This document shows, piece after piece, positions 1 to 15,165 of a stretch of 64,000 nt of DNA. The notes beneath the pieces are model-generated. The model was not told the DNA's origin. It searched no databases and was given only the letters and a program-made list of their open reading frames with translations. Source of the stretch: Brachionus plicatilis (Eukaryota > Rotifera > Eurotatoria > Ploima > Brachionidae); NCBI GenBank assembly GCA_010279815.1, contig QEOQ01000508.1, positions 3,540,651-3,604,650 of the forward strand. The letters are read 5' to 3'. Made by a program: the position numbers and the translations under genes. Positions within the stretch are counted from its first letter, which is position 1. Each line of letters starts with the position of its first letter.

Positions 1-680
1 ATAACGTTTGACTGAAAATTTAAAAATATGACAATCTTTTAAAATTTTGAATAGAGTTTTTTTCATTTTTGTTGTTTTAAAATTCACAATTTCTTTTTTT
101 TTAATAAATTCAAAGTCTAACTAATTGAAACTCTCAGCATGAAAATTTTGGATTTTTTAAAAAGACCCATACATAACGAAAATAAATTTTTAAAAATATT
201 TAACAGTTAAGATATTTTTAAATTAATAAAATAAAATTTTTTTGACGTGACTTTAAAAAACGAAGCCTAATCATGTTTGAGAAAACCATCAAAATTAGCA
301 CAAAAACTTGGAAAAAAATTATCAAAAGCCTTAAATAGAAAAATTCATTATCTTAAATTCTTTTAAATCATTTTTGGAAAGGGTCAAAAAAAATTTTTAA
401 AAAAAGTTCAACAGCATAAGAAACAATCTTTAAATATGCAGAGTATTTCAGCAAAATCTAACTTTATTTCTTAGCCATTTTTCTTTATATAAAAAAATAA
501 AATAAAACTCTTTTTTTTACTTGACAAATGGTCAAATAGCTAGGCCGGTTCAAATTTTTTAAAATTTTTCAAAATTTTTCATGCCTAATTGCTGTTTAAC
601 CTTTTTTTAATAAACATCTTATTATTGAAAAATGAATGAGAATTATTTAGGTCGAGTGATAAAAAAAATAAATAATTTAC

Positions 681-920
681 CATGTTGGCATTTTCCAATT
701 GAGCCTTCCAACTTTGAATCTCGTCCTCCAACTCATAATTTCTTGATTGAATTTTCTTGAATTCCTCTAGCAATGACAGACCATACTCGGCCGCTTGCTT
801 GCTAGCCGACTTTTCTTCTTCCAGCTGCTGTCTCAGCTTGGCCAACTGGCATCGCATGTCGTCATGGTTTAGCTCTGAATCTGCTGAGACCTGGTCGCAC
901 ACTGGATTCACATCGACCAT
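681..920 (-). CDS. BICD/Spindly-type dynein adaptor, first coding exon (partial gene)
   Basis: The exon starts at ATG 918-920 (context AAAAATGG) and ends at a GTAAAT donor just below base 681, giving 80 in-phase codons. The protein is polar at first, then a heptad-rich coiled coil (residues about 22-80). It contains the stretch AAEYGLSLLEE, which matches the CC1 box (AAxxG) by which BICD and Spindly family adaptors contact the dynein light intermediate chain. BICD proteins carry a very similar AAEYGLxVLEE, so a BICD-like adaptor is the first guess and Spindly the second. Such proteins link dynein-dynactin to cargo or kinetochores. Only this exon is seen; the rest should lie below base 585 and beyond the left edge. 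The residues encoded upstream of the ATG look like 5' UTR read-through. Confidence 0.6.
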
Positions 921-1739
921 TTTTTGATTCAACAATCGGCCAACAAAACAAAACAAAAAACAAGAACCAAATATACAACAAAACAATAAATTTTTAAATC
1001 TTAAACGATAAAATGATGAATGAAAAACCCAACAAAAAAAAGAAAAAAGAGTGAGTCACACTGTGGACTGAATTGGACTCACGAGAAAAAATACGACCTT
1101 CTCTCAAAATCAAGAAAACGTATGCACACAGTTTGTTGCTTTACCTTAAAAAAATACTTTTTAAACAATTTTTATTATAATCGAATGCTAATATATGCAT
1201 AGCAGCTCGAGTAATATGGAATGCAAATTTTAAATGACTTAGACTTAGAGTTCTAAAGGTAAATGCAGACCCATAGAAAATAATTTTATAAACTCGCCCT
1301 AAAATCAAATTACAAATATGAATTATAAATATTTGTTTTAGTTGTTTTGGATTCTACTAAGGGTTCAATGTGCTTGATTTAATTTGCTATTAGTTACAAT
1401 CGAATCCTTCCTTAAGCAAATACCGGGATGTCTATGAGTCTATTTGTGAATGATCCATTAACTTATGGCTAACTAAAAATGAGATTAAAAACAACATAAG
1501 GTTTTTTTCAATTACTTAGCTTGCATGTAATTGCGAAGATCAATTTTTTTTTATTCAAAGACTTAATAAATTTTAAATTTACTTAATAAACATAATATTA
1601 CTTTTATTTTTTCAAAATTTTTTTTCTATTCTCTACGTGAATAATTTTCGAATTTGTAATTTACACAATTAAAAATTTGTCTTTTAATGAAAGTTGACAA
1701 AATTTTGAGAAAATTTAAAACATTTAAAATTGATCATCG

Positions 1740-3035
1740 TACTTTTGAATAAAAAATGAAACAAAAAATATGAAATTGCTAAATAAATTTATTTCTTTAA
1801 ATATTCAAATTATTTAATATATTTTTTATAATTAAAAACCAAATATTAGACTTAAAATATTTGACCTTTTTTTAAATAAAAAATTTAAAATTTTTTATTT
1901 TTTTGAATTAAAAATTTAAGTTTGAAATTAAAAAAATTAAATTAGCAAAATTTACCGAACTTAAATTTAATTATAGTTTTTAGTTGATTGAATAAAAAAT
2001 TCAAAGTTTTCTTTTGGAAATAATAAAATTTAATATTTTTTTCTTCTTATTGAATGATAAAGCAACTTTAAACTGATACCTAGGAAAAAGAATAGCTAAA
2101 ATTTTAAATTTTTATTAAAAAAAAATTGATAAATATTTTTTTTTAATTGCACCAGATTTGGCGAACGAAAAGTTTGGTTGACTAAGTTTCAAAAATAATT
2201 GGAATTAACTAAATAAATTTATTTCTTTAAATATTTAATATTTTTATTAATTCATTGAATAAAAAATGATCAAGTAATCTGGTAGAATTAAAAAACAAAA
2301 TTAAACTTAAATTTTATTTAAAAAAATATCAAAATTCACCGAGGTTAAATTTAGGTAAAGTTTTTAATCAATTGAAAAAAAATGTCCGAATGATTTTTAA
2401 TTAATTAATTTGGCTAAAATTTAAAATTAAAAAAAAATATATTGTTAAATTATTTAATGATCGAACTTTCTTTTGGAAAGAATGTTAGTTTTAAATTAAA
2501 AATTAAAGCTAAATAAAGAAATTAAAGAAATTTTTTAAAAGCATTAGTTAATGAAATATTATAATTCACCCAACTTGTATTTGGGTTTAATTTTTTAATT
2601 AATTTATCTTAAAAAAAGATAAAGGTATCCTTTAGAATATCGTTTTATGATGTCACTTTATGATTAATACCAACTGCTTAAAAAAAAGCTTAAATTCTGG
2701 AATTCAAAATACTTTAGTTTAAGGGCAATTTTTCAATTGAATAAAAAAATGACCAATTTATCCTTTGGAAATAACAATAACTTAAATTTCCTATTCTTAT
2801 TGTTTGATAAAGCGAGTTTAAAATTAATATCCTAAGTTTGAAAAAATGTAGCCAAAATATCTAAAATTTTATTTAAAAAAGAATGGTAAATTTTTTTATT
2901 AATTGAATAAAAAATTTTTAAGCTACCCTTTGAAAAGAATACTAACTCAAATTTCCTTTTCCTTTTTATTGATAATGTCACTCTTTAATTAATGCCTAGA
3001 GCTTGAATAATGAGCTAGAAATCTGTACAAACATT
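1740..3035. repeat. Degenerate tandem repeat, units of roughly 150-200 bp
   Basis: The same ordered landmarks recur several times: ATTGAATAAAAAAT, then CTTTTGGAAA or CCTTTGGAAA, then a TTCTTATTG-TTGATAAAG segment, then TTAATACCTA or similar, then TAGCTAAAAT and a TTTATTTAAAAAA run. Clear instances begin near 1988, 2375-2450, 2600, 2733 and 2903. A second shared block, AAATAAATTTATTTCTTTAAATA, occurs at about 1782 and 2212. The units are strongly diverged and unequal in length. Confidence 0.5.
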
Positions 3036-4633
3036 CCATGAGTTACTTATTGGATGATTGATTTTTTGATTATTTACTTTAATTCGGAAAAGATAACTTT
3101 TTCAATCTAGGATCATTTAAAGTATTTTAATAATTAAGCTGTAATCAGACAAATTCATGATAAACTTATTTTAAAGAAAAATATGATCCAAATATACAAA
3201 TAACACGTGAAATCCTGATCGATTTGATTTTGATAAGTTCAACAGATCAAAATACCAAATTATTTTTAAATAAACATCTTCAATCTTTGTTCTAATTAAA
3301 GCTTACGGAGTAACTTCGATCTATTTATTTTAAATTCATAATTTACTTTAAGCTTCATTTAGAGCTCTTTTAAATTAGATTGAGTCTTTTGAAAAAAATA
3401 TTAGATATTTTTAAAAAAATATTTTCTCTTAAAGTAGACATTTTTAACTAAACAAAAAATAAATTACACAACATTGTGCAATCAACAACATTTATTAAAA
3501 TATTTAAAATATCTTATTCTTGCGTTCAATCGATTTATTGAGCTATTTTAAATTTCTCCATTAATCAAATTAAACTCTCCATTAAATATAAATGTAAAAC
3601 GAAGAATCAATTAACCTAAAATTAGTTTCCAAGGTTACTGAATCTTTGCTTAAGGCAGAGAGATGTCTATATGTACATTAAAGTAATTAAGGATAATAAA
3701 AAATAAATAAATTTTAATCTTTCAAATATTGCTTTTTGCCTAGAAAATAAAAGACAAGCATTATTTAAACGAACTTTAGTAAAATAAGCACAAATCTTAT
3801 TTTAGTAAAGGATACACTGTATTAATATACTAACTTGTGAGTTCTTTTGAAATTTAAAAAATTTATTCCTAAAAAAAATTTAATGATTAAAGAGGATGCA
3901 GATTTTTTTTAATTGCGAGTGACGAGGCTTTAATTATTATTTTTTCTTTCTCTGAAAATTTTACAATATATCAAAATAGTTTATTCGATAATGACTTCTT
4001 TTTCTTTTTTTTAATTTTTACAAATTTTCAATTAATTAATAAGCTTAAAAATGCTGTTCACAATATCTGTCTCAAAATGTGCATTCTATATAAATACAAA
4101 AAAAATAATTTTTAAGAAAAATTTTTTTTTTTTGAAATATTTAAAAATCATGGTTGTATTTTAATTTATTCTAATAAAAATCCAAGTCTGTTTAATATTT
4201 TAGAAAGTAAAAGTTCTCTTTTTTTTATCCTGATGTAGAAACCCATGATTCTCATTATTTGAAATAGTCTTAAGTACATTCTTAGAAATTTGAAAGAAAT
4301 ATGAAAAGACTTATATTTGTTGAATATGAACCAAAAAATCGAGTTTTTTTAGCATTATTTAAAATACCAAAATTATAATTTCTTTCAATGCTAATTTTAA
4401 AAACATTACAAAATATCTAATTTTCATTAATCTCTTTTATTTCTTTCAAATTTTAAACAACAAAATAAAAAACCTAACAAAGATAACCAGTGGCATACCA
4501 TCAATGGAGCTGGTTCAAAAATTACATTTAACCTTTTAATATTTCTCAGTAGTGTTTTTAATTTTATGTAAATAGACGCTCTTTTAAGTAAAAGAGTAAA
4601 AAAATTTGAGAAAAAGAAAATCATGCATTTTTT

Positions 4634-4672
4634 TGCTTGTAAATCTGATCGAGCTTAGCTCCTTCTGACAAA
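4634..4672 (-). repeat. Dispersed short repeat with GAAGGAGCT-AAGCTCG core
   Basis: On the minus strand this reads CAGAAGGAGCTAAGCTCGAT, a close match to sequences at 41976-41999 (plus) and 63848-63877 (minus). The copy at 41976 is followed by an A-rich AAATAAATAAA tail, typical of a non-LTR retroelement 3' end. This copy is a fragment. Confidence 0.35.
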
Positions 4673-6309
4673 AATGAAAATAGTCAAATTAAAATATACT
4701 TTTCAATTCTGTTACTTTTTTGCTTTGTAATGTTTGTTCTCTTTTAAAATTCAATATATATATCTTAAAAATAGTAGGAAAAAAAAATTTTTTTTTTAGC
4801 CAGGTTACCACAATAATTTAAATTAAAAATTTTAATAAAATAAAACAGAACAATTAATTATTAATTTTATCACTCTATACAAAGGGCATAGTAAGATGTT
4901 TTCAAATAGTGGACTCGAAACGGAATAAATTTAAAAAAAAAATACATTTTATTAGATGAAATTTAATAAAAAAAAATTATATTTATTAGTTAAATATAAA
5001 AATTTATATAAAAACTTTTTTTGAGAAAAATAACTTTTTAAAGGATGGCTGTAAGTCCCTTTTAATTTTTTGATAGGAGAGCTTGAGCGTCCCTCAGCTC
5101 TTCTTTTAATTTTTCCTTATTTTATTGATTAATTAGAATTAATTCGGATAAACAATTTTTATTAATTATTAAACAAAATACATGGAAAAAAATTAATTAA
5201 TTAATTGAGTACACTCCATTGACGATTTATGTCTAGAGCTTTTTTATGAATAGTTACTGACTATGGATACTTGCCTTTGTTTAATTAGCTGTCACAAGCC
5301 TGTTCATTTGTCGCAATTATTTCATTATAGTATTCTAAAAATATGAAAACATTCAATTGAAAAGCTTTTTTAAACAATAAACCTATTTCAAATTAAAATC
5401 ACTCTATCTATAGTTAAAAGTTCATGCCTCAAATTATCATTACATTCAAACTTAAATTTTTCTCGCTAGTACAATAAGCTTTTCTTATTTTTTTCTAATT
5501 TCATCTCTAAAAAAGTTTATAGTTAAACTTTTCGTAAAGTTTACTCTAAATTTTGTTTAAATCTTGCGCTTGAGATTTAAATACACTAATTTAAATAATT
5601 AAGTTGTCTCTAAAGATTAATACTAGAGAAAAATTAATCGGTTTAGAATTTAGATCTGATTTTATGGTAATTACTGAATGAGTTAATTGTAGAATTTATT
5701 TATCTACAAAATTTGTGATATTTTGCCCATAACCTTTTCTAATTTAGGTTAATCACATGACTTTACTTTAAAAAAAAATAAAAATATTATATTTCTATTT
5801 ATGTTTTATTTATTGAAGAATTATCTCACTTTAAGGAGGAGTGAAAATTTAAAAAAAAAATAACACCAAAAAACAAATTTTAAATTTCCAAAATTCAAGT
5901 TAAGAATTTTACAAAATACGACTTTTTTAAATATTTTTTAGCTAGCTAAGATTAAAAATTTCTCTAAGATAATTTTAGAAAATTTTTCAAATATTGATAG
6001 ACACATAAATTTGAAAACAAATTTTAAAAAATGTAAAAAATCTCAAATTTTTTTTTCACAAACATCTCGCTCAAAAATTAAAAAAAATCAAATTGAAATT
6101 GGGTTTTATTAAAGAATTGAAAAAGATTTAAAAATGAAAAAATTTGAACAATAAATTCAAGACAATTTACATTACAAAACAGAGTCGAAGCATGTTTTAA
6201 AATAGTGTTTTTTTAATTTTAAATCTAAGTTTTTGTAAAATTTTCTAAATAAAATCCTAAAAAAAACTTTCAATATTTGTAAAAATTAATCACAAATTGA
6301 GCCATTAAA

Positions 6310-9300
6310 ATGACTGATACTTACAACATTCGTCTAATCTCCATTCGAAGGGCAACCGAATTGGATAAAAGTAAGAGCCCTAAAGTAAATTGAGAAAACA
6401 AGTCTAAATTTTTTCAAGCTTTTACGTTTGAAGGCGACGAAAGAGATGAGTCTTTGTTCGATGAAACTAATTTTTTAAAAATGGATTACTCGCTAAATCC
6501 AAAACTATGGATCGTAGAATATTTCGAGAGTATAATCAATCAAATTGACATCCGAACTGAGACATTGCTTGCCCAAGAGAACCTTGATGAAATAAGCATT
6601 GCTGCGGTTGAAAAAAAGCGTGCTCATATGATTCGAACCATTAAGGATATTGAACAAAAAAATTTAAAAAACTTGTCGGAAAATGAGAGTGATTTGAATA
6701 AACTATTAGAAAACTTTATGAAAAATAAAGATGAATCATCCTCATTGATGAATTTTGTTTTCAAAGATTCTTGTGTTCTGGTCGACATAGAAACATCTTT
6801 GAAAATAAAGCCGGATTCTGATGAGTTTGGAATTTTGGTCACTTTTCAAGGATACTTAACTTGCGATCAATTAAAAAAATATAAAAAATTCATCAAAGGT
6901 TTGAATAAAGCAATTTGTAGAAAAGAATCCATCAATTCCTTTAATACTGTAAGAATTTTGATATTTTACTTTTTTTATTGTGGCTTTCAAATTTCAATTT
7001 ATTTTTTAAACCATTAAAAATAATTTAATCATTAAAATTTGAGTAATTTTACAGGAATCTTAATAATTTTAGATATTAAAAGTGAAAAACCAAATTTAAA
7101 TGTTATTTTAAAAATTCCTGTTTTTATAAGCTCTAGAAGAATGCGCGGTGCTGGTGCTGGCATTATGGCTTTTTTGTCCCTATTTTGCCAAATATTTGAA
7201 AAATTAATTTAGAAATTCGTACTTTAGCTGAGGGATGGGGGGAGTACAATTAATCAAAATTGAATACAATTTTTAATATAAGAGATAAGTAATTTCTGAA
7301 AAATATTTTTAAAATTTTTCCTAATGAAATGCACATTTTTTTTCTAGAGAATAGTTGTTGAGACCTGCCTTTAGGTGAAGCTATAATTCTAGACTTAAAG
7401 CATTTTTCATGATTTTTCAAAATCAGAACATTTTTTACCCTAAAAAAAATAAAATTTTACATCAACTAGCAATTTTTTTCAGGCTATTTTTTTAAGTTTC
7501 CTTGACAAAATATAATTTTACATTATTTAACACTAGAAGCACCAACGAGTCAAAATGACTCTTTTTTCGGTGTTTGGCCGCTAAAATCTAAGTATGTTTT
7601 TTTTCAGCATTAAAAATAAGAATAACTTTCTAAATTCAAATAAAAAAAATGGTTCAAATTCGTTTATGTGGTAATTATAAAGCGACAAATTTTTATTCAA
7701 AATGTAAAAAAGCAGGATGTGGATATTGTACAAAAGAAATAGAGAGTATTTGTAAAAAGTGTGATTGACCATGGATATTTTAAAAGACCTAAGAAAAGAC
7801 TAAAATTTATTAATTTACTATTTTTATTCAATTAATTTAATAATTTAAATTAATTTTAACATAAAATATATGATTTTTTCCTTAATTTTCATAACGAGTC
7901 ATGACTCGTTTCGGTGCTTCTAGTAGTTTGAAATTTTGGTGCTTCTAGTGTTAAAAAAGAATAATTACTGAAATTGAACAAAATTTAAAAATTTTATTCA
8001 TAATTTTTAGTTTTGAAAAATTTGTTTGATTTAAAAAGCTTATTTTTAAGATAAGATTTAATTATGTGAAAATTAAGTACTTTATTTTAATCAATTTAAT
8101 AAAATATGATCAATTAAGTAAGAAATATTCTCATGATTAAAAAATCTTGCCTTTTACTAGAAATAAATTATCTCTAAAATTGAAAATATTAAAAAAAATA
8201 GCTATACATTAATTTATTAAATTTAAGAATTTTCTAATTAATCAATTTGTACGCAAAAAAATCAATGAATGCACTGATTGCATCGTTCACATAGATAAAA
8301 AGCAATTTTACAACCAAAAAGAACTTTTACTGAGCAGCTTGAACATTAAGTCTGTGGGCAAACTGGATTTGGAATTTCTCAAAAACATTGAGCACATTGA
8401 TTTGTCATCAAATGACATACGTAGATTAAATTCCTCATTTTTTCAACAATTTCCAAATTTGAAAAAGTTTACCATCACAGAAAGCGGTCTGACCTCTATT
8501 GGCCGCGAAGTTTTCAAAAATTCATTTAGACTCGTTGAGCTGAACCTTTCGACAAACATTTTTAGTGTCATCAAACCAAACATATTCGAAAAGCTAGTCA
8601 ATTTAAAAGTCCTGGATTTATCAGACAGCATGATAAGATGGATTAGTCGAAATTCATTCAATGGCCTTGTTAATTTGGAAAAATTAAATCTAGAAAACAA
8701 TACTTTGTACTCAATAGAATCGAATCAATTCAAACATTTGGTAAATTTGAAAAGTCTTAATTTATCCAAAAATCCCATTGAAACAATCAAACAAAATGCT
8801 TTTGGTGGTTTGTTCAAGCTAAAAGTTCTTAAACTCAATGAACTGAGACTAATGGTCATCAAGCCGAACATATTTTCTGATTTGACCAGCTTAACTGAGC
8901 TCAGTCTCTCTGATAACTCTATTTGCGATCTAGAACCGAGTTTTTTCAATGGACTTGGTAACTTAGAAAAACTAGAGCTGGACTGCAATCTCCTTCGAAT
9001 CATAAAACCAAACACATTTTACAAATTGAAAAAATTAGAAATTTTAGATCTAAATGAAAATTTAATTAAAAAAATAAACTGGAATTGCTTCAATGGTCTT
9101 GGAAATTTGAAAAATTTGGTTTTGTCCAATTGTAAGCTCAAAATGATAAAACCATTTGTATTCAAAGATTTGAAGCAGTTGAAAAACCTCAGCCTTCAAG
9201 GTAATAAAATTCAAGATATTGGATCTGAATCTTTTGTCGGACTCGATAAACTGGAATTTTTTAATTTGAGCTCAAATTCAATAAATTATATAGACCAGGG

Positions 9301-9514
9301 ATCTTTCAGGATGATGTCGAGTTTGGTAGAGTTGAAACTGTCGGAGAATAAAATTGACAAAATATGTCTTGAAAGTTTAAAAGGAATCGATTTTTCGAGA
9401 CTCAAAAAACTTGACTTAAGTGAAAACATGATAGAAAATATCGACCATGAGCTTTTGTTAAATTTAAAAAATGTAAAACTCGAACTGCAAGATAATTTAA
9501 TCGGAGAAAAATAG
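6310..9514 (+). CDS. Intracellular leucine-rich-repeat protein with helical N-terminal domain
   Basis: Three exons: 6310-6370, 6419-6948 and 8228-9514. Phases join cleanly (1878 nt, 625 codons plus stop TAG). The start is the ATG at 6310, which opens MTDTYNIRLISIRRATELDK. Residues about 40-230 are charged and helical, with the segment NPKLWIVEYFESIINQIDI followed by Lys/Glu-rich helices; I cannot name this domain, which may be lineage-specific. Residues about 250-625 are 15-16 leucine-rich repeats with a 24-residue period (LxxLxLSxNxIxxIxxxxFxxL). No signal peptide or membrane segment is visible, so it is probably a cytosolic interaction scaffold. The motif IKPNIF or IKPNTF recurs in several repeats, suggesting internal duplication of LRR blocks. 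The 1.28-kb second intron carries a piggyBac derivative. Coding potential is clear; function is unknown. Confidence 0.8.
7531..7950. mobile_element. Short piggyBac derivative (420 bp) with TTAA target duplications
   Basis: The ends are inverted repeats, CACTAGAAGCACC at the left and GGTGCTTCTAGTG at the right. TTAA lies immediately outside both (7527-7530 and 7951-7954), the piggyBac target-site signature. Subterminal palindromes follow (AGTCAAAATGACT left, GAGTCATGACTC right), and the right end has a second GGTGCTTCTAGT copy about 25 bp inside. The element sits in intron 2 of the LRR gene. Everything except a C-terminal cysteine-rich piece of the transposase is gone. Confidence 0.8.
7649..7768 (+). 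pseudogene. Residual piggyBac transposase C-terminal cysteine-rich domain
   Basis: A short open frame starting at an ATG (VQIRLCGNYKATN...) carries paired cysteines ending in CxxC and a stop. It lines up with the C-terminus of the transposase at 13678-15165 (QIRLCNGNKSNF..., then CxxCKKYTCGPC and ICKNC). It is the zinc-binding tail that piggyBac transposases use to bind element DNA. No DDE domain remains, so it is a relic or possibly a stand-alone DNA-binding fragment. Confidence 0.65.
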
Positions 9515-12728
<3,214 letters not shown>

Positions 12729-13677
12729 GAAATTATGTTTAAAAATTCACACTTTGACATTCGGATTAAATTATTTTCTCTTTATTTCTCAGTCAAATAC
12801 ACTTTTTTTTTAATACTAATGTTTTAGTTTTGTATCTTATCGATTTTTTTCTAAGAATATGAATAAATTGAAAATTAAAAAATAGCTCTATTAATCAGCA
12901 GAATTTTTTTTAGAAATTAAGTGAAATTTTTTTTTTTAATTAAGCTGAGCAAACTAAAATTATTCGTCAAACATATTTAGAATATCAACTACCCATAAAT
13001 TAAAATTTTTAAATTTTTATCATAAAACCAAAGGATCTGGTCGCTAAGTACCGTAAACCCTTGAAAAGTATTGCATGCCTCAAAAATTGAAATTCGGGTT
13101 TTAGTGCATGCATAAGCCTAGATCAACCCCATATTAAAATTGACTAGTTAAACAGTATGTTGCAAAAGTTTAGAAATTTTTTTTGGTTAACAAAATAATT
13201 GTTTTTACGCATAAAATAGGCGGGAAAATAAAAAAAAAGCGGATTTTGTTTATTTTTTTTTTTTTGTCATCAATCCACATAAAACATAAAACCAAAATAA
13301 AAATTATACGAAAAAAAAAATAATAAAAAAAATACTAAAAATGTTACTTTCATCACAAAAAGTTCACTTCCGAGGTCTACCAGGACGGCTTCGATCAGAC
13401 ACAGAACTAGTCCCTGAATATAGTATTTTGGTTCAATTGACACATTTTGGAGATATACGTAACAGCTTGGCTATCTCATTATGCTTTTTATCTACACTTT
13501 TTAGCTAAACCACGATGTTATTTTGAAAGAACATGAGGAGTTAGAGAGTTATTCAAATTAAAATATTTATTTATGTTTATAAATAAAATATTTATGTTAT
13601 TAAAATATTTAAAAATATTTAAACATTTATAAACATATTTAAAAAAAATGACTTAAAAACAAGAAAAAAAATATTTT
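12729..13677. other. Intergenic interval between ARF1-A and the piggyBac copy
   Basis: It holds the ARF1-A 3' end, a fragment with a TACCGTAAACCCTTG terminus at 13051-13065 (same start as the MITE at 16194), and a GC-richer stretch at 13341-13505 with a 54-codon frame containing FRGLPGRLRSDTELVPEY. I cannot assign that frame; it may be transposon debris. I did not find the far terminus of the piggyBac element here. Confidence 0.5.
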
Positions 13678-15165
13678 CTAAATTCGCATCCCTTGTTCGT
13701 AACAATTTTTACAGATCGATTTTAAAACTTTCTCCCCTACACAAGGACCACATGTATATTTTTTACATCTATCACAAGTAAAGTTGGATTTGTTTCCATT
13801 ACATAGCCTGATTTGACACCTTTTTTTTGCAGATTTTGAAGATGAATCAGGCTCAGTACTTTCCGTCAATCGCTTTCCAGAAGCAACTGGAGTAACTGGA
13901 CTTGAAGGCTGTACGCTTGTATTTACCATTTCCAGCAATTCATGAGCCAATGATCTCAAATACATTCGACGAGAAATCTTGCTACTGTTACAAGCTTTAT
14001 ACAAGATCCAGCTGTTTATTCCAACTAAATTTAGAATGTTGAAAAAAACTGCAACTGGCCAGCGTCTTGTTTTAGTCTTAACTGAATATAAACGAGTCAT
14101 ATTATCAACACAATTGACGCCGACTTTTTTCTTATTTCTCACTGTACCAATAAAAGTTGTTTTCTTCTTCAGCAAACTTTCAACCAAAGTATGACTTGAA
14201 AAAAAATTATCAGCTGCTACACAATATCCTTTATTATTGTAGGGTTCAATAAGTTTTTCAACAACAAATCCACCTTGGAGTTTGTCATTTGGTCTATCAA
14301 TTTCCTTGCCTAAGTAAGGAAACCCATTTAAGATATATTTTGTCTCAACGTCCGACAAAATCCAAGATTTAATCCCAAATTTATCTGGCTTACTCGGCAT
14401 ATACTGAATAAAAGAACACCGATTTTTACTTGGTAATAATTGTTCATCAACCGTCAGATGTAAACCTGGTCTATAGCATGCTTGGGCATTTTCGATAAAC
14501 TTATCCCATATTTGGCGAGCCATGCTAAACTTATCAGTTTTCACTCGTTCTGAACGGGTTGATTTATCGTCAAATCGAATGTATTTCAAAATTAGTAAAA
14601 ACTTATCTCTTGCCATAAATTTTCGGATCATGCTCACTCCATAAATTCTTGACCACATGTCTTTGAGAGGAACATTTGGGCATAAAACACCTCTTGCATA
14701 AAGAATACCGATAAAAGCTAAAATATCTTCTTTTGTAAATGAAATTTTAGGATCTACAGCTTTCGAGTGACAATTGGTACAGTTCAATATTAAATTTATC
14801 ATGGACAAATCAAACATCATGAAAAATGCTGACAGTTTGGTCTCGTTCATATGACGTGCAGCATAGCTTGTTGGTCCAACTTTCTCATTAAAATTTAGCT
14901 TTTTGGTAAGATTTGTCTCTTCTCCGTCATCCAACCTAACCCTTATTGTTCCATTTTTCGAAGTTTTATCAATGGTAGTTTCTTCTCCAGGTTCTATATT
15001 ATCTGAGTCTTCATCAGAGTCATATTCAGTTTTTAATGTTTCCATTTCTTCTTTAATATCATTATCCTCATAATCATTATCATTATCATCAGAAACTTCT
15101 GATCGGGCATCGTCAGTATTTCTAAGAAGTTCAAGATCCTGTAAGGCAGCTTTTCTTCGGGACAT
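13678..15165 (-). CDS. piggyBac-family transposase, internally deleted and probably inactive
   Basis: An uninterrupted 495-codon frame. Residues 1-75 are acidic and disordered, followed by the DDE_Tnp_1_7 fold. The first catalytic Asp is in LTVDEQLLPSK and the second in AADNFFSSHTLVESL. The usual third site (GVDxxDQM) reads GVNCVDNM: the position expected for catalytic Asp is Asn. The roughly 70-90 residues that normally separate the GTxRxN strand from that site are missing (FIGTVRNKKKVGVNCVDNM runs straight on). The C-terminus keeps a cysteine-rich zinc tail (CQIRLC...CDRCKKYTC...ICKNC). The frame is intact despite these losses, so decay is recent or the protein is retained. Subterminal GGGTCAAAAAACCC-like repeats lie on its 5' side (15274-15446). 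Confidence 0.85.
   Translation of the reverse strand: MSRRKAALQDLELLRNTDDARSEVSDDNDNDYEDNDIKEEMETLKTEYDSDEDSDNIEPGEETTIDKTSKNGTIRVRLDDGEETNLTKKLNFNEKVGPTSYAARHMNETKLSAFFMMFDLSMINLILNCTNCHSKAVDPKISFTKEDILAFIGILYARGVLCPNVPLKDMWSRIYGVSMIRKFMARDKFLLILKYIRFDDKSTRSERVKTDKFSMARQIWDKFIENAQACYRPGLHLTVDEQLLPSKNRCSFIQYMPSKPDKFGIKSWILSDVETKYILNGFPYLGKEIDRPNDKLQGGFVVEKLIEPYNNKGYCVAADNFFSSHTLVESLLKKKTTFIGTVRNKKKVGVNCVDNMTRLYSVKTKTRRWPVAVFFNILNLVGINSWILYKACNSSKISRRMYLRSLAHELLEMVNTSVQPSSPVTPVASGKRLTESTEPDSSSKSAKKRCQIRLCNGNKSNFTCDRCKKYTCGPCVGEKVLKSICKNCYEQGMRI

Larger units (their letters stand above)
987..6309. other. Non-coding AT-rich interval, 5.3 kb
   Basis: No credible coding exon was seen on either strand. 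It holds the upstream region of the minus-strand coiled-coil gene, a degenerate tandem repeat (about 1740-3030), a short retroelement-tail-like sequence near 4634-4672 and a small inverted sequence near 5071-5110. The rest is AT-rich without recognisable structure. Confidence 0.7.

Noticed and set aside
1020..1202. 60-codon plus-strand frame next to the coiled-coil exon
   Set aside because: Lies in the upstream region of the minus-strand gene, with no similarity and A-rich composition.
13979..14194. 71-codon plus-strand frame
   Set aside because: Antisense of the piggyBac transposase DDE region.
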